Origin: Planctomycetota bacterium
GTDB taxonomy: Bacteria; Planctomycetota; Phycisphaerae; UBA1845; PWPN01
NCBI GenBank assembly: GCA_022711465.1
Contig: JAKLEZ010000021.1
Location: 40,730 to 104,729, forward strand
Direction of reading: 5' to 3'
Length of the DNA: 64,000 bases
This document shows positions 42,488 through 51,100 of this stretch, piece after piece. The notes beneath the pieces are model-generated. The model was not told the DNA's origin. It ran no database searches and saw only the letters and a list, made by a program, of their open reading frames with translations. A program made the position numbers and the translations under genes. How positions within the stretch are numbered: the first letter of the stretch is position 1; the number at the start of each line of letters is the position of its first letter.

Positions 42488-43162
42488 ATGCGGATCCTGC
42501 TGGTAGAAGACTATGCCCCTTTGCGGAAATCGACGACCCAGGGCCTTGAGGAGGCCGGTTTCGCAGTCGACGCCGCCGCCGACGGCGAGGAGGGACTCTG
42601 GTATGCCAAGTCAAACGACTACGACGTGATCATTCTGGACTTGATGCTGCCGGCCGTCGACGGCTTGACCATTCTGAAGCGCCTCCGCGAAGCCGGCAGC
42701 AGGGTCCACGTCCTGATTCTCACCGCTCGCGATACGGTGGAAGACAAGGTCAAGGGTCTGAATGTCGGGGCCGACGACTACCTGGTCAAGCCGTTCTCGT
42801 TCGAAGAGCTCCTGGCTCGCGTGCGGGCCCTCGTGCGGCGACGGTATGAAGCCAAGAACCCGATGATCCGCATCGGTGATCTGGAGATCGATACCGCCGC
42901 CCGGACGACCCGCCGCGCCGGTCAATTGCTCGACCTGACCGCCCGCGAATACGCCCTGCTGGAGTTCCTGGCCCTCCGAGCCGGCAAACTGGTCAGCCGG
43001 ACCGAGATCTGGGAGCACGTGTACGACTTCCATTCCTCCGCCCAGAGCAACGTGGTCGATGTCTACATCGGGTATCTGCGGCACAAGATCGAGCGGGAAG
43101 GCAGACCACGCCTCATCCATACCCGCCGCGGGCAGGGATACGTCCTGGAGAGAGAAGCCTGA
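42488..43162 (+). CDS. OmpR-family response regulator
   Basis: 224 residues. Receiver domain: acidic pocket at VEDYA (Glu7, Asp8), phosphorylation site Asp51 in IILDLMLP, Thr near 79 (LILTARD) and Lys near 101 (LVKPFSF). The C-terminal winged helix (about 125-222) has LTAREYALLEFLALRAGKLVSR and VDVYIGYLRHKIE, with the RGQGYVL ending of the OmpR/PhoB class. Its stop codon overlaps the kinase start by one base, so the two are coupled. Likely targets include the upstream PepSY-like gene. Confidence 0.94.
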   Translation: MRILLVEDYAPLRKSTTQGLEEAGFAVDAAADGEEGLWYAKSNDYDVIILDLMLPAVDGLTILKRLREAGSRVHVLILTARDTVEDKVKGLNVGADDYLVKPFSFEELLARVRALVRRRYEAKNPMIRIGDLEIDTAARTTRRAGQLLDLTAREYALLEFLALRAGKLVSRTEIWEHVYDFHSSAQSNVVDVYIGYLRHKIEREGRPRLIHTRRGQGYVLEREA

Positions 43163-44610
43163 TGCGCTCGATCCGCGCCCGATTGCTGGTAGGCACCGTG
43201 ATCAGCGCCGCCCTGGTTCTCTCCGTCGCCGGCCTGTCTCTCTACTGGATGGTCCGGGCATCACTGATAGCCGAGTTCGACGCCGCCCTGGCCGACAAGG
43301 CTCGGACCCTGGCAGCCATGGCCGAGATCGAAGATGGCCGCGTCGAACTCGACATCAGAGACCTGGACATGCCCGAGTTCCGGCGAGCGGACCGACCAGA
43401 GTATCTGCAAGTGTGGGGACCGGACGGCCAACCTCTGTTCAAGTCGCCGTCATTGGGACACGGCGATCTGGAGAAGCAGAGTGTTTCACTCGATTCCCCT
43501 CGATCCCATCCAACCGTCTTGCCGGACGGCCAGGCGGGCCGGACAATCGGTGTCGCTTTCCAGCCTCGCTCGGGCGGCGAAGACGGTGCACCGCATCCGC
43601 CTCCCCCTGACGGCCCGTGGCTGACCCTGGCACTCTCCCGACACACTCAGGAGATCGACGCCGTACTCGCCCGTCTTTGGTATCTGCTCATGGTGGTGGG
43701 GGGCGCGGCCGTGATGCTGACGAGTGCTATCCTCGTCTGGGTGGTCGACGCCGGATTGCGGCCGCTGCGCGGTCTGGCGTCACGCATCGGTCAGTTGGGT
43801 GTGGCGGACCTCTCCGCCCGGGTCGAGATGCCGGACGCCGCGGCCGAACTGGTGCCCATATCCGATCGCCTCAACGACCTCCTCGCCCGGCTCCAGGCCG
43901 GCTTCCTTCGCGAAAAAGCCTTCGCCGCCGATGTCGCCCACGAATTGCGCACCCCCCTGGCGGGGCTCCGGAGTACGCTTGAGGTCTCCCTCTCGAGGTC
44001 GCGGGAACCCGACGCTTATCGCATCGCCATCCAGGAAAGCCTGGCTATCACTCGCCAGATGCAGGCCATGGTTCAGAACCTGCTCTGCCTGGCTCGCCTG
44101 GAGGCGGGGCAAGTCCAGGTTGTCCGCGAGCCCGTGGACTTGGCCACCCTGCTGCACGAATGCTGGGAGCAGCTGGCCCAGCAGGCGACCGAGCGAGAAT
44201 TGCGGATCGAGTGGCATATCCGGCCATCGTGCGTCGTCGAAACCGACCCTGACAAGCTGCGCCAGGTGTTCCAGAATCTGCTCGACAACGCGGTACACTA
44301 CACCGATCGAGGTGGATCAATCGACCTGCAAGCCGCAACGGAAGGCTCAGGAGTTCGAGTCGAAATCACCAATACCGGGTGCCGGCTTTCCCCCCAGGAT
44401 GCCGAGAGGGTCTTCGATCGTCTCTGGCGCGGCGATGCCAACCGGCGAGATACAGGCGCTCACTGTGGCCTGGGCCTGTCCCTCGCCCGGCGGATGGTGA
44501 CCCTGCTCGGCGGCGACATCCGGGTGGAATGCACCACCGGCGGCTGCTTCCGTGTTCAGCTGTCGATCGGGTCGTCGGAGCGTCGGCTGGCACTTGCCGG
44601 CGGCCAATAG
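43162..44610 (+). CDS. Sensor histidine kinase
   Basis: 482 residues. Two membrane helices (about 9-30 and 172-195) enclose a periplasmic sensor of about 140 residues, which includes a His/Pro-rich stretch (GAPHPPPPDGP). A HAMP domain follows, then the dimerisation helix with His260 (FAADVAHELRTPLAGL), the N box (FQNLLDNAVHYT), and a G2 box (GLGLSLARRMVTLLGG). It autophosphorylates and passes phosphate to the regulator encoded immediately upstream. The stimulus is unknown; metal or envelope stress is common for kinases paired with PepSY proteins. It is tail-to-tail with bpt, two bases apart. Confidence 0.93.
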   Translation: MRSIRARLLVGTVISAALVLSVAGLSLYWMVRASLIAEFDAALADKARTLAAMAEIEDGRVELDIRDLDMPEFRRADRPEYLQVWGPDGQPLFKSPSLGHGDLEKQSVSLDSPRSHPTVLPDGQAGRTIGVAFQPRSGGEDGAPHPPPPDGPWLTLALSRHTQEIDAVLARLWYLLMVVGGAAVMLTSAILVWVVDAGLRPLRGLASRIGQLGVADLSARVEMPDAAAELVPISDRLNDLLARLQAGFLREKAFAADVAHELRTPLAGLRSTLEVSLSRSREPDAYRIAIQESLAITRQMQAMVQNLLCLARLEAGQVQVVREPVDLATLLHECWEQLAQQATERELRIEWHIRPSCVVETDPDKLRQVFQNLLDNAVHYTDRGGSIDLQAATEGSGVRVEITNTGCRLSPQDAERVFDRLWRGDANRRDTGAHCGLGLSLARRMVTLLGGDIRVECTTGGCFRVQLSIGSSERRLALAGGQ

Positions 44611-44612
44611 CC

Positions 44613-45323
44613 TCATACTGGCAAATACCTCTTCCAGTTGCCGTCAACGTCGAGCACCTCGCAGGGGCGGAACCGGCTCTTGTAGTTCATCTTGCGGCAA
44701 TCCCGTACGTAGTAGCCCAGGTACAGATGCGGAACACCGAGTTGCCGGCAGTAGGCGATGCTCCACAGGATGTTGAACGTGCCCAGCGAGCGCTCGGGCA
44801 GGTCGGGTTCGAAGAAGCAGTACACCGTGCTGACGGCTTTGGGTTCCACGTCGATGATGGCCGCGCCAACCAGGCCCGCACCCAGCCGGAAGACGACCTC
44901 CCGGGTCACGATGGGGGAGTCATACAGAAACTCGACGAACTCTCGAGGGCTGTCGGCCATTTTGCCGTCGTGCCGGGTGTCCAGGTACCGGCGGAACAGA
45001 TCGTATTTCTCGGCGGATGGATCCGGATCGCCGACCTCGACGCTCAGGTCGCGATTGCGGCGCAGGCAGCGGTTCTGAGCGCGGTCCGGTCTGAACTCGC
45101 CGACCGGGACGCGGATCGCTTGGCACTGGTCGCACTGGCGGCAGGTGGGTCGATAGAACAGCCTGCCGCTGCGCCGGAAGTTCTGGTCCATGAGAGAGTG
45201 GTACAGGCCTGGCGAAAGCGAGGCGGTCATGAACGACACCGCGCAGGACAACCGGTTGGGTAGGTAGGAGCAGGGACGCTCGGTGCCGGGCAGGACGTGG
45301 ATCTGGGTGGCGGCCCGGGCGAT
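44613..45323 (-). CDS. bpt: Aspartate/glutamate leucyltransferase (arginyltransferase family), unusual start
   Basis: 236 residues if started near 45323. The core matches Bpt/ATE: NFRRSGRLFYRPTCRQCDQCQAIRVPV, DGKMADSPREFVEFLYDSP, FFEPDLPERSLGTFNILWSIAYCRQLG and YLGYYVRDCRKMNYKSRFRPCEVLD. It transfers leucine to N-terminal Asp/Glu for ClpS-dependent degradation. The first ordinary start codon in frame is TTG at 45251, but the conserved N-terminal TERPCSYLPNR lies upstream of it in the same frame. AGGAGGG at 45332-45338 is eight bases from an in-frame ATC at 45323; CTG at 45293 is another candidate. No ATG, GTG or TTG is available, so a non-standard start or a base error is needed. It follows cysK by four bases. 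Confidence 0.85.
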   Translation of the reverse strand: MARAATQIHVLPGTERPCSYLPNRLSCAVSFMTASLSPGLYHSLMDQNFRRSGRLFYRPTCRQCDQCQAIRVPVGEFRPDRAQNRCLRRNRDLSVEVGDPDPSAEKYDLFRRYLDTRHDGKMADSPREFVEFLYDSPIVTREVVFRLGAGLVGAAIIDVEPKAVSTVYCFFEPDLPERSLGTFNILWSIAYCRQLGVPHLYLGYYVRDCRKMNYKSRFRPCEVLDVDGNWKRYLPV

Positions 45324-45327
45324 CGTC

Positions 45328-46272
45328 CTAGCCCTCCTGGAACAGAGGCGTAGACAGGTAGCGTTCGCCGGCGCTGGCCAGGATGGCGATGATCAGCTTG
45401 CCGGCATTCTCGACCCGGCCAGCGACCTGGGCGGCGGCGCACAGGGCGGCGCCGGATGAGATGCCACAGAGGATGCCCTCTTCCTTGGCCGCCCGGCGGG
45501 CCCAGGCGAAAGCGTCCTCGTTGGTCACCTGCACGACGTCGTCGATGATACCAGTGTTCAGCACGTCGGGGATGAACCCGGCGCCGATGCCTTGGATCTT
45601 GTGGGGTCCGGCGGCGAGTTCCTTGCCCGCACGCTTCTGGGTGATGACCGGCGAGGCCGTCGGCTCCACGGCAATGCACTGGAACGACGGCTTGCGTTTC
45701 TTGAGCTCCTCGCCGATGCCGGTGATGGTGCCGCCCGTGCCGACGCCGGCGATGAGGATGTCCGCCTTCCCGTCGGTGTCGTTCCAGATCTCCTGGGCGG
45801 TGGTTCTGCGGTGCATGGCCGGGTTGGCCGGGTTCTGGAACTGCTGGGGCATGATCGCCCCAGGCGTGTCGCGGACGATCTGCTCCGCCCGGGCGATCGC
45901 CCCACGCATGCCCTCCTGGGCGGGCGTGAGCACGACCTCGGCGCCCAAAGCCCGCAGCAGACTCCGCCGCTCGATCGACATGCTCTCGGGCATGGTCAGG
46001 ACGAGCCTGTAACCCTTGGCCGCGCATACGAAGGCCAGGGCGATGCCGGTGTTGCCCGAGGTGGGTTCAACCAGCAGGGTGTCCTTGGTGATCTTCCCCG
46101 CCCGCTCGCCGGCCTCGATCATGGCCACGCCTATGCGATCCTTCACGCTCGACAACGGGTTGAAGTACTCGAGCTTGGCGTAGACCGTGGCCGGGGCCTT
46201 GATGATCCGGTTGATCCGCACCAGCGGCGTGTTGCCGATCGTTTGAGTAATGTCGTCGTAGAGCCGGGCCAT
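45328..46272 (-). CDS. cysK: Cysteine synthase A (O-acetylserine sulfhydrylase)
   Basis: 314 residues, standard length. TIGNTPLVRINRI, the PLP lysine in NPLSSVKDRIG, the substrate loop EPTSGNTGIALA, and the phosphate-binding GVGTGGTITGIG are all present, as is the GISSGAA segment. It makes cysteine from O-acetylserine and sulfide in the cytoplasm. GGAG lies eight bases before the ATG, and a near-consensus promoter is just upstream. It is followed by bpt after four bases. Confidence 0.95.
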   Translation of the reverse strand: MARLYDDITQTIGNTPLVRINRIIKAPATVYAKLEYFNPLSSVKDRIGVAMIEAGERAGKITKDTLLVEPTSGNTGIALAFVCAAKGYRLVLTMPESMSIERRSLLRALGAEVVLTPAQEGMRGAIARAEQIVRDTPGAIMPQQFQNPANPAMHRRTTAQEIWNDTDGKADILIAGVGTGGTITGIGEELKKRKPSFQCIAVEPTASPVITQKRAGKELAAGPHKIQGIGAGFIPDVLNTGIIDDVVQVTNEDAFAWARRAAKEEGILCGISSGAALCAAAQVAGRVENAGKLIIAILASAGERYLSTPLFQEG

Positions 46273-46325
46273 GCGAGGTACTCCTCGACCAGGTGTGTCA
46301 ACGCCGTGACGTCGGCGTCGAGAGG

Positions 46326-46354
46326 ATAATAGCGCGGGCGGCGGAAAGCGTCAA
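46326..46354 (-). promoter_or_regulatory. Promoter of cysK-bpt
   Basis: On the minus strand TTGACG (46349-46354), an exact 17-base spacer and TATTAT (46326-46331). One of the best promoter matches in the window, located between rdgB and cysK. Confidence 0.7.
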
Positions 46355-46361
46355 ACGGAAC

Positions 46362-46991
46362 TCACGCCACCTCCCCCGATCCGAGCAGCCCGCCAAGCTG
46401 TTCCCGCAGGCGCTTGAGGGCTTGGCCGCGATGGCTGACCTCGTGTTTTCGGGGGGAGGTCATCTCGGCAGTGGTCATTCCGTCCGGCTCGTACCAGAAG
46501 TGAGGATCATAACCGAAGCCGTTGCAGCCTCGGGCTTCGTCAATGATCCGGCCTTCGATCGTACCTTCGGCGGACGCAAGGCAGCGCAGACCGTCGGACA
46601 AGACCACGACACAGCGGAATCGAGCCGACCGCCTTGCGGGCGGGACGCCGGCCAGTTTCTGGATCAGCAGCAGGTTGTTCGCCCTGGCTCCGGCCTTCTC
46701 GCCGGCATAGCGGGCGGAGCGGACTCCGGGTTCGCCGGCCAGGGCGTCGACCTCAAGCCCGGAGTCGTCGGCGATCGTCCAGAGTCCGGTCCTGCGGGCG
46801 TAGTAATGAGCTTTGAGCTCGGCGTTGGACCGGAAGGTGCGGCCGTCCTCAACCGGCTCGGCGATGCCCGGGTACTCCGACAGCCGCCGCCAGCGGATGA
46901 TCGCTTCCATGCCGGCCTCGACGATGGAGAGGATCTCTTCCATCTCTCGGGCCTTGTCCTGGTTCCCTGTCGCCAGCAGAATCTCGCGCAT
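46362..46991 (-). CDS. rdgB: Non-canonical purine NTP pyrophosphatase, RdgB/HAM1 family
   Basis: 209 residues. LLATGNQDKAREM (substrate loop), FRSNAELKAHYYARRTGLWTIADDSGLEVDAL (catalytic Asp region), GFGYDPHFW and KHEVSHRGQAL are all diagnostic. It removes dITP, ITP and XTP from the nucleotide pool. No clear ribosome-binding site is visible. It lies within a minus-strand run of housekeeping genes, 111 bases after the lipoprotein gene. Confidence 0.94.
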   Translation of the reverse strand: MREILLATGNQDKAREMEEILSIVEAGMEAIIRWRRLSEYPGIAEPVEDGRTFRSNAELKAHYYARRTGLWTIADDSGLEVDALAGEPGVRSARYAGEKAGARANNLLLIQKLAGVPPARRSARFRCVVVLSDGLRCLASAEGTIEGRIIDEARGCNGFGYDPHFWYEPDGMTTAEMTSPRKHEVSHRGQALKRLREQLGGLLGSGEVA

Positions 46992-47102
46992 TGGAGTTCA
47001 TCCGTTCTTGTGATGGTCTCTTCGGCGGCAGGTGCGATCCGGTCGAATCGCCGGGCGGAGAGACCCGGTCCGGGGGGCCGGGCGGCATGCCCCGGTCCGT
47101 CC

Positions 47103-47927
47103 TCACTGGGTGGCTGCGGGCATGGCGTCGCGGTCCGCCGATCGGTTTCGCGGCACCGGCACGAGAATCGATGGCGGCACGGTCATCTCGCCGCTGAGGC
47201 CGGTCCGCTTGACCCGATGCAGGTTCTCGAGGGTGTAGCGGAACTCCTCCGGCCGGCGGGCGATGAGCTGTTCGACCCGCGGCCCGAACTGTATTCCCTG
47301 GGCGGTGTGAATCAGGTCCGACTCGTCGAAATCGCCGACGAACACGAAGCTCTTGGCATCCTCATGCCAGTAATATGCGCTGAAACCCTCTTCGCGAAGC
47401 AGTTTGACGTACTCCTCGGCCGCCTCGCGCCGTTCCTGGAAGGTCGGTGTACTGTAGAACACGCCGATCTGGAGGGTGTGCGTTCCCGGGCAGCGTACGA
47501 CTTCCCACTCGCCGCCGCCGATCGCTGTGCCGGTGGTCACAAGCTCGGGCTTGGCCATGCGGAAGAGTGGAGTCTGGTTGATGACCACTCGCTGAATGAG
47601 GTCCATGTCACGCAGGTAGTCGGGCGGAAAGACAAGCCGTTCGCCGCTCGCCGACGGCACCTTGACATACTCGCCGTAGTAGACGGTGCTGCTCTTGGGT
47701 GTGGTGACCACCTGGATCTTGCGGGCCTGCAGGTCTTTGACTTGCCCGAGGAGGCTTGCCACCTGCTTGCAGGTCTCTTCATGGTTGGGACCTTCTCGGT
47801 GGTAGCAGCGGATCCGCCACTTCTCGGTCTTCTGGGGGCCGCCGAAGAGGCCGCCCCAGCCCGGACCCCCACAGCCGGAAAGCAGGGCCAAGGTCAACGA
47901 ACTCGCCAGAACGACTCGGATGAACAT
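47103..47927 (-). CDS. Lipoprotein of unknown function
   Basis: 274 residues. Lipobox LTLALLSGC with Cys19, then a Gly-rich linker. The mature part has two alpha/beta repeats (WRIRCYHREGPNHEETCKQVASLLGQ and LQIGVFYSTPTFQERREAAEEYVKLLREEGFSAYYWHEDAKSFVFVGDF), which resemble SPOR-like folds in pattern (beta strand, helix, strand) but without clear sequence identity. It sits between rph and rdgB. Function unknown; binding to denuded peptidoglycan, as SPOR domains do, is speculative. Confidence 0.75.
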   Translation of the reverse strand: MFIRVVLASSLTLALLSGCGGPGWGGLFGGPQKTEKWRIRCYHREGPNHEETCKQVASLLGQVKDLQARKIQVVTTPKSSTVYYGEYVKVPSASGERLVFPPDYLRDMDLIQRVVINQTPLFRMAKPELVTTGTAIGGGEWEVVRCPGTHTLQIGVFYSTPTFQERREAAEEYVKLLREEGFSAYYWHEDAKSFVFVGDFDESDLIHTAQGIQFGPRVEQLIARRPEEFRYTLENLHRVKRTGLSGEMTVPPSILVPVPRNRSADRDAMPAATQ

Positions 47928-47965
47928 GGGATGCTCTCATTCTGGGCTGTTGGCACCCAACTCAA

Positions 47966-48688
47966 TCACTTCCTCCTGGCCAAGGCGTTGCCTTGGGCGG
48001 CGATCAGCCGCCTGATCCCACGACCGGCCAGCGTAACCATGCGGTCCAACTCGGAGCGGGTGAAGGTCGCGCCTTCGCCGCTACCCTGAACCTCGACCAA
48101 TTTGCCCGACGCGGTCATAGCCACGTTGAAATCGACCTCGGCCCGCGAGTCCTCGGCGTAGTCCAGGTCCAGCAGCAACCGCCCGTCGACCTTGCCCACG
48201 CTGACCGCCGCCACCGGCTCGGCGATCGGGGATCGGGCGATCTTCCTCTCGGCCATCAGCCGGCGGACGGCATCGGTCAGGGCGACGTACGCTCCGGTGA
48301 TCGCGGCCGTCCGCGTGCCGCCGTCGGCTTGGATCACATCGCAGTCCAGCCAGATGCTCCGCTCGCCCAGGGCGGCGAAGTCCACCACGCTGCGGATCAC
48401 GCGGCCGATGATACGCTGGATCTCGGTGGCCCGCCCGTCGGCCTGAATGCGGTGCCGCGGCCGTCGCGCGCCGGTCGAGCCGGGCAGCATGTCGTATTCG
48501 GCCGTGACCCAGCCCAGGCCCTTGCCCTCGCGCCACTTGGGGACGGACTCCTCGATCGTGGCGGTGCACAACACGACGGTCTGGCCGGTCCGGATGAGCA
48601 CCGAGCCGGGCGCGGCCCGAGTGTAGCCGCGGGTGATCTGCAGGGGACGCAACTCATCGGCCCGGCGGCCATCAGTTCGTCTGGGCAT
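47966..48688 (-). CDS. rph: Ribonuclease PH
   Basis: 240 residues. RADELRPLQITRGYTRAAPGSVLI, GKGLGWVTAEYDMLPGST, RHRIQADGRATEIQRIIGR, the phosphate-site region IQADGGTRTAAITGAYVAL, and DLDYAEDSRAEVDFNVAM match RNase PH throughout. It trims tRNA 3' ends with phosphate. It is followed by the lipoprotein gene and preceded by argF, both on the minus strand. Confidence 0.96.
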   Translation of the reverse strand: MPRRTDGRRADELRPLQITRGYTRAAPGSVLIRTGQTVVLCTATIEESVPKWREGKGLGWVTAEYDMLPGSTGARRPRHRIQADGRATEIQRIIGRVIRSVVDFAALGERSIWLDCDVIQADGGTRTAAITGAYVALTDAVRRLMAERKIARSPIAEPVAAVSVGKVDGRLLLDLDYAEDSRAEVDFNVAMTASGKLVEVQGSGEGATFTRSELDRMVTLAGRGIRRLIAAQGNALARRK

Positions 48689-48721
48689 AGGGTAGCTCTC
48701 GGCGTTCGGCGGCCGGGCGGC

Positions 48722-49693
48722 TCATCTCTTCGCGTCGGCCGCGTTGGTCAGCAGGACTTCGAGCAGCGCCCGCTGGGAATGCAGGCGGTTCTCGGCCTGC
48801 TGGAAGACGATGGACTGCGATCCGTCAAGCACGTCGCTGGTGATTTCATCGCCGCGGTGGGCCGGCAGGCAGTGCATGACCACGGCCGTCGGCTGAGCCG
48901 CCTTCATCAGTTCGGCGTTGATCTGGAAGCCGGTGAAATCCTCGGCCCGCTGCTCGGCCTCCGCCTCCTGACCCATGCTGGTCCACACGTCGGTGTAGAC
49001 CGCGTCGGCGTCCTTGACTGCTTCGGCCGGCTGATTGGTTTCGGCGAAGGAGGCTCCGCTCTTGGCGGCCATCATCTGGGCGGACTCGACCTGCCCGCGG
49101 TCCAAGCGGTAGCCCTCCGGGGCGGCGATCACGAATCGCATCCCGGTTTTCAGGCAGCCGTTCAGCAGCGAGCGGGCGACGTTGTTGGCGTCGCCGATGT
49201 AGGCCAGCTTGCGGCCGTGCAGCTCGCCGAAACGTTCCTTGATGGTCATGAGGTCGGCCAGCGCCTGGCAGGGATGGGCCCAATCGCTCAGGCCGTTCAC
49301 CACCGGCACCGAGCTGAACGCGGACAGCTCCACCACTAACTGGTGCCCGAAGACTCTGGCCATGATCAAGTCGCACATGGAGGAGATGACCCGGGCGACG
49401 TCTCGGACGTCTTCGCGCCGGGTGATTCCGACCTGCTGGTCGTCGAGGTTGACCGCGTGTCCACCGAGCTGGACCATGGCGGCCTCGAAGCCAAGCCGCG
49501 TCCGCAGCGAAGCCTTCTGGAAGATCATCGCCAGGACCTTACCCTGCCACATGGGTTTGAACTTACCCTGCTTGAACTCGCTCTTCCGGCGGATGCTGAA
49601 GTCGATCAGTGTCTTGAGGACATCGGCGTCCACATCGCGGATTGCCAGGAAGTGTTTCAAGGACCGCAGTGCTTGCGGGATGTCGCTGTTCAT
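48722..49693 (-). CDS. argF: Ornithine carbamoyltransferase
   Basis: 323 residues from the ATG at 49693, which overlaps the argD stop (ATGA). The frame stays open upstream, but that part belongs to argD in another frame. Carbamoyl-phosphate motif SLRTR (usually STRTR), then HPCQALADLMTIKERFG, DVWTSMGQEAE, and HCLPAHRGDEIT, followed by VFQQAENRLHSQRA. It makes citrulline from ornithine and carbamoyl phosphate. The motif change (Leu for Thr) is unusual for a true OTC; acetyl/succinyl-ornithine enzymes have similar forms, but the ornithine-loop SMG motif and HCLP support ArgF. Confidence 0.9.
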   Translation of the reverse strand: MNSDIPQALRSLKHFLAIRDVDADVLKTLIDFSIRRKSEFKQGKFKPMWQGKVLAMIFQKASLRTRLGFEAAMVQLGGHAVNLDDQQVGITRREDVRDVARVISSMCDLIMARVFGHQLVVELSAFSSVPVVNGLSDWAHPCQALADLMTIKERFGELHGRKLAYIGDANNVARSLLNGCLKTGMRFVIAAPEGYRLDRGQVESAQMMAAKSGASFAETNQPAEAVKDADAVYTDVWTSMGQEAEAEQRAEDFTGFQINAELMKAAQPTAVVMHCLPAHRGDEITSDVLDGSQSIVFQQAENRLHSQRALLEVLLTNAADAKR

Positions 49694-50901
49694 GTGGTCA
49701 CCAGTTTGCCTTCCGCTTCTTTCATGGCCTCGGTCAAAACCTCGAACGCCTCGTCGATTTCCGCGGTCGTGATGGTCAGGGCCGGCAGCAGCCGCAGTAC
49801 GGTGTCCTGGGTGCAGTTGATGCGCAGGCCGCGCTGCATGGCCGCGTTGACGATAGGCTTGCCCGGCACGGACAGCTCGATGGCGATCATCAAGCCGCGC
49901 CCGCGGACTTCCTCGACGATCCCGAACTGGCGCTGGAGTTCGCCGGCTTTCTCGAGGATGTAGGCGCTCTTGCGCTTGGCCGCCTCGAGCAGACTCTCCT
50001 GCTCGACGGCCTCGAACATGGCGATTGCGGCGGCAACGACCAGGGGGTTGGCTCCGTAGGTCGAGGCGTGGGCGCCGGGTTTGAGCGAGGCCGCGACCTC
50101 GGGCTGGGCGACCATGGCTCCGATCGGCGCTCCGCCGCCCAGGGCCTTGGCCAGGGTCATGATGTCCGGCTCGATCGGATAATGCTGATAGCCGAACCAG
50201 GTTCCCGTCCGCCCGCAGCCGGTCTGAACCTCGTCGAGAATGAGCAGGAGGTGGTGTTCGTCGCACAGCTCGCGCAGGGCGGGCAGGTATCCCTCGTCGG
50301 GGATGCGCACGCCGCCCTCGCCCTGGATGGGCTCGAGCATGATGGCGGCGGTCTCGTCGCCAATCGCCTTTTCGACCGCGTCGAGGTCGTTGAACGGAAC
50401 GTACACGAAGCCGGGGACAAGCGGCTCGTGCCCCGCGTGGGTCTTGGATTGGGCGGTGGCGGACATGGCCCCGTAGGTGCGGCCATGGAAGCTCCGCTCC
50501 ATGGTGATGATCTTGTAGCGCCCGCGGCCGGCGTGGCGCCGGGCGAGTTTGATGGCGGCCTCGTTGGCCTCCGCTCCGCTGTTGCAGAAGAAGCTCTGTC
50601 CGCCGAAGCCGTGGCGGTGGATGAGTTCACCCAGCCGGGCGCCTTCCTCGGTGAAGAACAGGTTGTCGATATGAATGAGCTTGCCGGCCTGTTGGCGGAT
50701 GGCCTCGACCACGCGGGGATGGCAGTAGCCCAGCAGGCTGCAGCCCCAGCCGGGGAAGAGGTCAAGATAGCACTTGCCGTCGGCGTCCCACATCCGCGAG
50801 CCCTCGGCCCGCACGATGGCCACCTGGAAACGGGCGTAGTTGGGAATGACACATCGCCCGTAGAGGTCAAAGATCTCCTGACTCGTCATCTCCTGCTCCA
50901 T
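49690..50901 (-). CDS. argD: Acetylornithine aminotransferase
   Basis: 403 residues. Class III aminotransferase: NSGAEANEAAIKLAR, SFHGRTYGAMSATAQ, EPIQGEGGVRIP, LILDEVQTGCGRTG, and the PLP lysine in IMTLAKALGGGAPIG. It transfers an amino group from glutamate to N-acetylglutamate semialdehyde. GGAG is nine bases before the ATG at 50901. It overlaps argF by four bases, forming an argDF unit with the promoter at 50956-50983. Confidence 0.94.
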   Translation of the reverse strand: MEQEMTSQEIFDLYGRCVIPNYARFQVAIVRAEGSRMWDADGKCYLDLFPGWGCSLLGYCHPRVVEAIRQQAGKLIHIDNLFFTEEGARLGELIHRHGFGGQSFFCNSGAEANEAAIKLARRHAGRGRYKIITMERSFHGRTYGAMSATAQSKTHAGHEPLVPGFVYVPFNDLDAVEKAIGDETAAIMLEPIQGEGGVRIPDEGYLPALRELCDEHHLLLILDEVQTGCGRTGTWFGYQHYPIEPDIMTLAKALGGGAPIGAMVAQPEVAASLKPGAHASTYGANPLVVAAAIAMFEAVEQESLLEAAKRKSAYILEKAGELQRQFGIVEEVRGRGLMIAIELSVPGKPIVNAAMQRGLRINCTQDTVLRLLPALTITTAEIDEAFEVLTEAMKEAEGKLVTT

Positions 50902-50955
50902 GGCCCGTTTCTCCGGCCTGCGACCCGGCGCACCCGGTGAAAGGGGAAACCCTGT

Positions 50956-50983
50956 ATTGTACCCGACGGGACGGGCGGGGCAA
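50956..50983 (-). promoter_or_regulatory. Promoter of argD-argF
   Basis: On the minus strand TTGCCC (50978-50983), a 16-base spacer and TACAAT (50956-50961). The leader would be about 50 bases. No ARG-box-like palindrome was recognised. Confidence 0.6.
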
Positions 50984-51100
50984 TCTCGTGAAGAGTTCGA
51001 GCCCAGAGCGGCGAGAGCTCCGGGATCCTCGTGCCATCGCCGGCGGAGGTCGTGATCGGCCGCGATTCGGGATGGAGGGCCCGACTGTCGGATTCGCCGG

